A stretch of DNA of 64,000 nt from Cheiracanthium punctorium (Eukaryota; Arthropoda; Arachnida; Araneae; Cheiracanthiidae). The stretch spans positions 620,001 to 684,000 of the forward strand of contig JAWZYV010014451.1 in assembly GCA_038373885.1 (NCBI GenBank), written 5' to 3'. The position numbers and the translations under genes are program-made. A model generated the notes under the pieces. The model did no database searches. It saw only the letters and a list, made by a program, of their open reading frames with translations, and was not told the DNA's origin. Of the stretch, positions 56,864 to 64,000 are shown one piece after another (the stretch's first letter is position 1; every line of letters starts with the position of its first letter).

Positions 56864-57875
56864 CCGTTCTTCGCACGGCAATGAATGGACTTTTCGATAT
56901 TACGATTTGTTGTGATTACTATTTATTGTAATAAAGAGATATATCAAGATGGATATCGCGTTATATTGTATTCATTAATCATCAATACCGAATTTCAAGG
57001 CAATGGATTGTACGGTGCAGAAGGCGATGCGGAGTAGCGCAATCTAGTGGCGAGTTTTAGTAAAACGGATACGGCGGAAATATTCTTCGCATTCAGATAT
57101 CAATGTATACGAATTTTCATGATGATCGGCTGGACAGTCCTGAAGTTCATGTGTGGACGCAACATCGAGTGGCAAGTTATAGGAAAATGGATAGCGCCAA
57201 ACTCTTCCCCGTGTTCAAATATCTATGTATACCTATTTTCATAGCGATCAGTTACCATCTAGTGGTCAGTTAACCATCTAGTGATTAATTAAAGTAATGA
57301 TTTGCTACAGTGCCGTCAAGTGGCGAGTTGTAGCAAAATGGATAACGCCAAAATATTCTCATTGTTCAAATAGCTATGTATACTGCTTTTCATAGCGACC
57401 GTTTGAATGGTCAGGAATTTGGCCTGCTGCAGGGTCATCTAGTGGCGAGTTAAAACAATAATGCATTGCAGTGCCATCTTATGGTGAGTAACATCAAAAT
57501 GAACACAGTTAGAATATATTCTTCGTGCTCAAATGTGTAAGTATAAAACATTTTATGCCGATCAGTCGAACGGTATAGAGGTTGATGCGTTGCAGTGCCA
57601 TTTAGCGGCAAGTTACAGCAAAATGGATAGTGAAAAATATTCCCCGTTTTCTAATATCCGCGTGTACCAAATTTCATCGAAATCAGTTGGACGATATTAG
57701 TATAGCAAACGGCTAAACGGAATAGAATTCGACGTTCTGCTGCGCCATCTAGTGTCAAGTTAGAGGAAAACAGATAGCATAAAAACCTTCTCCATGATAA
57801 AAGACTTAGGTCAACCAAATTTCATGGTGATCGGTCAAACGGTGCTAGAGTTTTTCAACCTCATACACACATACC
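56864..57875 (+). repeat. Degenerate tandem units in an interspersed repeat
   Basis: It starts CTAGCTGAAGTACCCGTTC. From about 57026 a unit recurs about six times at 120-160 bp: (G)CCATCTAGTGGCGAGTT, then AAAATGGATAGCGCCAAA, then ATTC(T)TC(C)GTGTTCAAATAT and CTATGTATACC, then TTTCATAGCGATC and a variable GTTGAACGGT. Unit starts are near 57035, 57160, 57307, 57435, 57465, 57595 and 57745. Units are diverged and some are partial. The CCAAATTTCATGGTGATCGG string resembles 3' regions of arthropod RTE-type LINEs or SINEs. The repeat resumes after the LINE at 58747. Confidence 0.7.
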
Positions 57876-57878
57876 GGC

Positions 57879-58680
57879 CATCTTCGGCAACTGGCCCTGG
57901 AAATCATTAGTCACATTCCTAAAGATGCAGTGCAGGTCTATACTGATGGTAGCCGTACAGAAAATCGTACTGGCAGCGGTATTTACATTAGAACTCCTCA
58001 TCTTGAGACTTCATTAAAACAACGAAACCCTGATACTTGTTCTATCTTCAGGAGCGAATTAATTGCAATAAATGTTGGACTTGACGCTATCTTACCTATT
58101 GATTATGAATTTGGTGAACTTTGGATCTTATCGGAGAGCCGCAGTGCACTTCAACATCTTAGTGACTGGTCCTCTGCAGGCGATGAAACCAGTATATCTA
58201 TCCTGCTCAAACTTAAGAAACTTTCTCAGAACCACGACATCCATCTCCAATGGATTCCATCACATGTAAACAATAGTGGTAATCAAGTTGCTGATAGATT
58301 GGCAAAAGAAGGCAGTGAGGACGAAACGACCACTGGTGTTTCGCTTACTCACCAAGAACTGTACTCAAATGAAAAATCTAAATTAAATTAAATTTGGCGC
58401 ATCAAATCTAAATTAAATTCAATTTGGCACCAATGGTACACCGGAACATCCCCTGGCTTTCTACTGGAAATTAAATGTGATCGTGGCTCCCAGACTGCAC
58501 TTGCTAGACTTAAAAGTGGCCACCTTAAGTGTCTTTCGTACGAACATGGCAAGAAATTCCACCCCACTTGCAAGAAATGCTGTGATCATCCAGCCTCTCC
58601 AGAGCACATACTGAGTTGCGTCGGACTTAACATCTGTTCCCCTTTTAGTTTTAGACTTTCTGTCGGTCAACAATCTATTG
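57879..58680 (+). pseudogene. Non-LTR ORF2 C-terminus: RNase H and zinc knuckle
   Basis: The frame opens inside ORF2 with HLRQLALEIISHIPKDAVQV. RNase H follows: YTDGSR (first D), SIFRSELIAI (E), ILSESRSALQ, where the usual D of the third position reads E, and HLQWIPSHV then GNQVADRLAKEG (last D). A single TAA at 58389-58391 lies inside a 30-bp tandem duplication (two copies of AAATCTAAATTAAAT). The same frame then continues SIWHQWYTGTSPG to the CKKCCDHPASPEHILSC zinc knuckle typical of the ORF2 end. With no endonuclease or reverse transcriptase it is dead. Confidence 0.88.
58380..58439 (+). repeat. 30-bp in-frame tandem duplication with nonsense codon
   Basis: Unit 1 contains AAATCTAAATTAAATTAAAT and unit 2 AAATCTAAATTAAATTCAAT, both followed by TTGGC. 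The length is a multiple of three, so the frame is kept. A single C-to-A difference makes TAA in unit 1. Confidence 0.85.
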
Positions 58681-58746
58681 TAGTTTATCTGACTTATGTC
58701 AGATCTTTAAAGAGGATAAGCAACAACAAAAACAACAACACATACC

Positions 58747-59829
58747 AACATTTATTTTTATCTATAACCAGTGTTATTATATATACCAGTCTCAAATAAA
58801 ATCCAGTTTCAAATCTAAGTATCTCCAAAGGGCCAACATACGCCATTTTGCAAATTTTTTTCAGGGAATCATTCGAAGCATTGACTTAGCAGCAATCAAA
58901 ATCGGAAATGGTTTGACCGCCAATAAGTAAAGCAGGCATTTATTTCAAAAGTGGAATTCCTTAATAGCCGCATTTTTTAAATTATCAACGTATAACGTGT
59001 TTTATTCATCGTTACTCCGATGTACTAAATGTGAAGATTTTAATTTTCTGAAATTTGGCGGAATTCCCCTAACTTAAATCAATATACTCAATTGGCGAGA
59101 ATTCTGAAGATAGATTGCTCGAAATCCCTTAATAACTGCATCATTTCTGCACGGATTATCAGAATTTAACGTTGTATTCTAATAAAATCTATGCACTTGT
59201 TTTCAAAAATCTATTTCCTTAAGCTATCAGTAAATTGCGCCAAGCCGAAAACTGTGCAAACCGCTAGAATTCTTTCTCAAAATCGGCATATTAGCCATTT
59301 TATTTTTCGCCAAACTAAAAAATTTTACATATTAGCCTCTGAAATCTTCATTTCTTATTGTTTTGCATATAAAACATTACATTCCTGCTCTGATTTCCCA
59401 TGCACACGATATTATAATTAAAAAAAATAACCTTACAAATATAAACTTAAAAAAAATCATTATTAATCTTTTATTTTTTCTTTATGAATTTAAAACATTT
59501 TATTCGGCAAAATCGCCACACATGGCAATAATGATGCTTATTATATACTTTTTTCACTACAGGCGTTACGGAAAGCTTTCTGCGTGGAGAACATAAAAAA
59601 TCTCTTAAATGGGGAACGGGTGGACTTTAAGTGGACTATAATTTATTCTATATTATTTTACATATCTGTGCAAAATTTCAGGCTGATAGGTCCATTTTTG
59701 TGGATTTGTATACCAATCAAATCCACAAACAGAATTTCATTTTTATTTATAAGATATATATATATATATATATATTTACTTTTACTTTTCAGAGTGTGTT
59801 TTTTCTCCCCATGCATATAGGGTATTTTT
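58747..59829. other. Repeat tail and AT-rich spacer
   Basis: 58747 to about 58800 continues the repeat interrupted by the LINE. A perfect 12-bp hairpin (TTTGTGGATTTG / CAAATCCACAAA, loop of 9) lies at 59697-59729. A (TA)n run lies at 59755-59775. Frames here are short and AT-biased. Confidence 0.45.
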
Positions 59830-60680
59830 CATTCTTTCATTTTCTTTTCTTCTTCTTTTTTAAAGTACAGTATATGAATGACAATGACAACATATGAAAC
59901 TACATATTTTAATGCACAGAATTCTTTCCCTGGAGTACAAGTCTTAAAAGAAAAAAACATTAGGTATGCGAGCGCAAATTCGTGGGCTTCGCACATCAAA
60001 TCTGGGATTTGCATGGATTCCGTGACTTTGTTTCTTGGAACACAGGTGGTCAAGAGTTTTTGTTCCGCAAATCATCTGTGGAAAGTTTTGGATGACTTAT
60101 TGCAGCCCGGGCTTATAATTGGAGTAAAAAATATAACAATAAGATTACAATTTTGATGTCTTCTCCAAGTTCTTTTCGAGCTTCAGCAACTGTACATGTT
60201 GGAATGTGCTTCACCACTGATTCATTTGCCATCAATTGCCAGATTCGCCAAACAAAATTCTTCAAAATGTTGCAAAAAAAAAAGACGTTGACCCACGTGC
60301 AATTTTTCCAATATTGCGTGCTGGAGTGTGACGCGTAGTGAAAGCAAAGCTGGTAAGACACATTGGAGTCCAAAGAATAGCGCTTTATGGCGTGTGCTTA
60401 TCGTTACTGTTTCCGACGGAATGATTTGGTAAGTTTTTACCTCGGTCTTTCGTATACCTATATCCATTTGAACGTCAACGTTGACTCATAGCAGGGAAAT
60501 CACATTGCCAGAATGTTCTGAAGCATCAATGTTACCCCCCTCAGTTGTCGAAACATTCTGTAAATGCACATTATCAACAAGAAACTCTTCATTATGTTGC
60601 TGCCGTCTCCATTGATCTAACTGTTTCAGAAGGGCAAGACACTCCTGCAGCCCAACCACTGTGTCATCGGAAAGCTGTCC
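59830..60680 (-). pseudogene. Unidentified decayed coding sequence
   Basis: Less AT-rich than its flanks. Minus-strand frames have protein-like composition in succession. Near 60675-60500: YGQLSDDTVVGLQECLALLK, QLDQWRRQQHNEEF and LVDNVHLQNV. At 60467-60222: MDIGIRKTEVKTYQIIPSET, then KALFFGLQCVLPALLSL. At 60280-60130: NFVWRIWQLMANESVVKHIP, then AEARKELGEDIKIV. At 60053-59890: TCVPRNKVTESMQIPDLMCE and HEFALAYLMF. They lie in different frames with stops between, so at least three frameshifts are needed. I do not recognise the family. A TE-related gene or a decayed host gene are both possible. Confidence 0.35.
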
Positions 60681-60697
60681 GTACCGGAGAAATCAAG

Positions 60698-60734
60698 TGA
60701 CTCATGACGTCACACTTCTTGACTCATGACGTCG
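60698..60734. promoter_or_regulatory. Duplicated AP-1/CRE-like composite site
   Basis: TGACTCATGACGTCA at 60698-60712 recurs as TGACTCATGACGTCG at 60720-60734, 22 bp on (two helical turns). TGACTCA is the AP-1 consensus and TGACGTCA the CRE consensus; here they overlap by TGA. The site lies just upstream, on the minus strand, of the decayed coding sequence at 60680-59830. Whether it acts as a regulatory site is inference. Confidence 0.4.
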
Positions 60735-63157
60735 CAATCCGAGAAAACATCTCTACGGGCTAGCAGGAAGCTGCCAAAATCATTCTGATGTAGGTTTCAC
60801 TATCGGAAACGACAGTGTTTTTTCTCGGACACATAAGCTGCAAGCGAAATTTGCTTTTAGGTAGTGAATGTGTGTTTTATTGTGCATCATGGAGAATTAA
60901 GCACTTCAAGAACTCTTGTCCCTTTCCTCTTCAAGCTTGAGTTTCCCCTCCCTGTCAAAAATTACACCCCTTCCTTGATGGATGTGCTCCAACCCTTTGG
61001 AAATTCTTAAGACAATGCCTTCGCTTGAGAAATTATAGAAAATGGAGTTGACGCAATGTATTGTGATTGGTCGATTGGTCCATGATGGCGACAGGGTTAG
61101 AACAGGTTCAAAATTCCTCGCTTGTTTTACGCGCTATGTTCGTGGTAGCACCTAATTGAGGGTCGCAAGTACTTATCCGAAGAAATTGACTATCCATGAA
61201 CGAGGGCTATCCGCCACTGCTATTCCCGATAATATCGTGGTAGAACCCCTGTATACTCAAATTCGAAGGACCAATCAACTAAAATTCGAACGAAATTGGT
61301 GAAATAAATATTTTTACTTAACTGCGAAAAATCTCATATATATAGATATACATATTTACGTTCAGTATTTAATTTTATATTAATTGAAATGGCACATTTT
61401 TTTGAGTTTAAGGGCCAATCATTAATTCATAAAAAAGGCAATTTTCGAATTTGATGTGAAAATGAAAATGTGTATGACATAAATTTGGGATATTTTAATA
61501 AAGAGTAAAAGCTACCCGTATGGAAAAAATGTTAAATTTAAGCAAATAAATTTCAGATTTGATAAGTGTAATGGTGGCTTAACATTGGATAACTTATGTG
61601 TTCCTTTCGTATATATCCCGTTTTCCAGAAAAATAATAATACTGCTTTTTTCGTGCGTTTCCTGTGATTTATCATGATCATTTTCATCTAAAAGTATTTT
61701 ACAACTGCAAGCTAATTTTTTTTAACTAAATGCTCAAATTCCTTTTTCGATTGTTTCGCTTCAAGGATATTTTATTAGCAGTCACACATATACTCACATC
61801 CACTTACTTATAAAGATTAATAAGGATATAATTATTGTAAGCTATATTAGGATAGAAAATCTCAATATATGAATGAAACTCTAAATCCTTGAATGGTACA
61901 TTTGCACAGTATAATAACGATATTACAGTTTGAAAGTATGCTATGAATTTTATTTTAATAATATAATAAGGTAAGCCTAAGGGGCAATTGATTAAAACAC
62001 CGTCAGATGAAGTATAAATAGAAAAATAATATGGTAAATAAATCATATTTAATATAATCTTTTACTTAAATTCAAAGGAAACTGCAACTTCAAAATAATA
62101 TTTTCAGTTTGTGGTGTAATTAACAACTAATGCAAATTATCAAAACAAGGTTTTAGACATTCAGTTTCTGAAAAGAGTAATTAAAAAAAGTTATTAGTAA
62201 AAGGAAGTTTGTTTCGTATACCATAATATGTAAATGCTTGCCTCAACCCGACAGGCTGCGCCTGGATTATCAGGCCAGGGCGATTAAAAAGTACTGTAAA
62301 AAATCCGGTGATTTTTTTTAGATTTCCTGAAGCTGCGTTTGAAGCCACCTACCTGACTACTAGATGGATTTTCAGAATTTAAAATTATCCTTTCTTATAT
62401 AAAACAAGATTTGAGAAGCCTTTGAGGCGCGGCGCGCACTCGAGTTGGCATTTATCCCACGAGCAGTATCATACGCTGAAAATATGAATGAAATGCAAAT
62501 TTTATTTTAATGTATTATAAGACTTATTAATGTCATTGTTGATAATAATGTTGCATTTTTTATAATAAATATATGTTTTCCTTCCAATAGACCAATGTGA
62601 AATTCATATTTAATTTTTTTCAGTTCTGATCAATAATGATTACTTTTAAAATACCTCCTGTTACTTGGATTCTCTCGCATCATGTCTGGTTAACGCATCA
62701 TGTCTGGTTAATCATTTTTTTTTCCATTTACCTTACAAAAAGAAAAAAAATATATATATATGACTAGAAACATTATTTTCCTGATGAATAATGCGTATTA
62801 ATAAAAAAGAAAAACTCAAATTTAATAAAAATTAATTCACATAAACACGACCCATTTTACATAAATGGCAATTTAATAAAGCTAAGTTTATCCTGCATCT
62901 AACATCATCTCAGCGACATTACTTAAGAAAAGCTAATTTTTCCTAATTAATTAAACGCACTGACACTCTCTTTTAGGATTTAAAGCCTCATGACTCACTA
63001 CATAATAAGATATATCCCTTCGTGACAACCAATTTACGGCTCCACTGTCACATTCTTACCAGCGATAACCATACCACCCACATTGAAATTTGCTATCCTA
63101 TTTGCATGTTAATGTAGAATGGTTTGAATTGTTGTTTTCTTTATGTTTCTTTTTATA
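60735..63157. other. Spacer, no gene recognised
   Basis: 60735-61260 remains less AT-rich and may hold more of the decayed sequence to its left. An exact 18-bp tandem duplication CGCATCATGTCTGGTTAA lies at 62676-62711. GC-rich islands lie at about 62240-62285 and 62425-62465, without motifs. Confidence 0.4.
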
Positions 63158-63584
63158 GGTGTTTCAAAATTATAGAAACTAACATCTGTGAAGAGTAGCA
63201 TGCACAAAGCCGGTTCAAAAGCACAAGTATGTTGGATTAGAAACGTCGTCTTCATGTACCTGTTAATTATCCCTTTAAAAGAATAGTTCTAAAGCAATAG
63301 TGAAATTTCCCACCACGATTTTTCTTAAACTAATGCATCTTTCACATATTGCACTTGATAAATATCCTTTATTCAGAATTTTTTTTTCATTACATGGATG
63401 AAATACTCGGAGTAGAACCCATTGTTTATGAAAGTTGGTTAAGAAATTAGATTGACACTATAAAACTTCTTTCAAAGATATTATTAACAGGTACATTTCC
63501 GATCTTACATAGCTGTATGATTCTGAACCGTCTTGGTGTAATTTCCCGCTCCCGCAAGTTTGTTCTTCTAATTTTGAAACACCC
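63158..63584. mobile_element. TA-flanked element, 427 bp (Tc1/mariner-type MITE)
   Basis: The ends are GGTGTTTCAAAATTATAGAA and a complementary TTCTTCTAATTTTGAAACACC (right end from about 63564), flanked by TA at 63156-63157 and 63585-63586. The interior has no transposase motif. It lies only 68 bp from the next MITE. Confidence 0.7.
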
Positions 63585-63651
63585 TATGTACTTATCTTAG
63601 TTCAGAATTGTTTTCCAAATCAACCAAATTCTCAATGCTATTCGATATGTA

Positions 63652-63861
63652 CACCCTCTAAAAAAGTATTTGAGTAAGAGATAAATTTCCTATTTTAGAT
63701 TTGAAAATAATAATTGAGCTTCTGGAAAATGCACAACTTTACAAAAATATGCAAAGGCATATTTATACATAGCCTAATTCATATTCTATGATAAATAATT
63801 TTTAATATACGAAACCAACGTAGGAAATTTATCTCTTACTCGAATACTTTTTTGGAGGGTG
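63652..63861. mobile_element. TA-flanked MITE, family 1, copy B (longer form)
   Basis: A 210-bp element with inverted ends CACCCTCTAAAAAAGTATTT and AATACTTTTTTGGAGGGTG, flanked by TA at 63650-63651 and 63862-63863. The inverted repeats extend about 42 bp (through GAGATAAATTTCCTA). It matches copy A at 6120-6306 in reverse orientation and keeps the interior bases missing there (around GCTTCTGGAAAATGCACAAC). Confidence 0.85.
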
Positions 63862-63863
63862 TA

Positions 63864-64000
63864 CAGCTTCCAAATAACAGGTCCACAAGTTTATTATATG
63901 ACCACCGTTCATTGTATAAAATAATAGTTCCCAGAAAAATTTTTCAGGCTTTTATTTTAAGTTTGATAACCTGACATAATTAGATATTGAAATACTGTGG
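63864..64000. other. End of window, spacer
   Basis: Nothing recognisable. Confidence 0.4.

Larger units (their letters stand above)
57876..58737 (+). mobile_element. 5'-truncated non-LTR retrotransposon with target duplication
   Basis: An 862-bp insertion flanked by ACACATACC at 57867-57875 and 58738-58746. The 3' end is a short AAC-rich tail (AGCAACAACAAAAACAAC), as in Jockey/I-type elements. The 5' truncation is normal for target-primed reverse transcription. Removing the element joins CCTCATACACACATACC to AACATTTATTTTTATC of the surrounding repeat. Confidence 0.85.

Noticed and set aside
1..64000. A previously undescribed defence or metabolic system
   Set aside because: Apart from TE-derived proteins and a few unassigned fragments, no set of co-located intact genes exists in the window.

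Overview
This window is AT-rich, gene-poor eukaryotic DNA. No complete host gene, rRNA, tRNA gene or CRISPR array can be supported. The recognisable content is a layered set of transposable elements (TEs), mostly decayed, in long AT-rich spacer. The TE proteins (Tc1-like DD34E transposases, a DUF4817-type transposase, a Helitron protein, a non-LTR RNase H, Ty3/gypsy pol) and the repeat style resemble what I remember from araneomorph spider genomes such as orb-weavers. That assignment is an inference from recalled similarity, not from a search; another arthropod is possible.

Layout. 1-4380: spacer. 4380-5900: decayed Ty3/gypsy pol on the minus strand. 6120-6306: a TA-flanked MITE whose sister copy lies inverted at 63652-63861. 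8516-9877: a broken Tc1 element. 13761-16270: an interspersed repeat interrupted by an intact 1409-bp Tc1 element (14609-16017) with an uninterrupted 346-residue transposase. 18560-19510: an internally deleted Helitron coding remnant. 20150-21000: hairpins and a 189-bp foldback element. 23281-23711 and 34470-34930: two inverted copies of a roughly 450-bp repeat. 26660-27290: remnant of a multicopy spider-type gene. 27296-27655: a short tandem repeat. 31218-31708: another TA-flanked element. 34945-35178 and 35588-35840: SINE candidates, one tRNA-like and one 5S-rRNA-like. 38649-38757: a small foldback. 40521-43265: three related repeats, one split by a 368-bp MITE with a recoverable empty site. 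48920-50270: a second kind of broken Tc1 element. 50440-51300: pieces of a DUF4817-type transposase in head-to-head orientation. 51720-52740: four tandem copies of a segment encoding a GDFNID-type endonuclease motif, one interrupted by a Mutator-like MITE with a 9-bp target duplication. 54651-55150 and 56796-58900: degenerate repeats, a (TA)21 palindrome and a 5'-truncated LINE with target duplication. 59830-60680: unidentified decayed coding sequence, next to duplicated AP-1/CRE-like sites. 63158-63584: a further TA-flanked element.

How the parts relate. There is no operon or pathway. The information lies in nesting order: four insertions (Tc1 at 14609, MITE at 41778, MITE at 52151, LINE at 57876) sit inside older repeats, and the empty site can be read from flanking or sister sequence. 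The only protein that could be functional as written is the Tc1 transposase at 14745-15785. I found no convincing new defence, regulatory or metabolic system. The best leads are the endonuclease-motif array with its nested MITE, the deleted Helitron, the foldback elements and the small unclassified MITE families.
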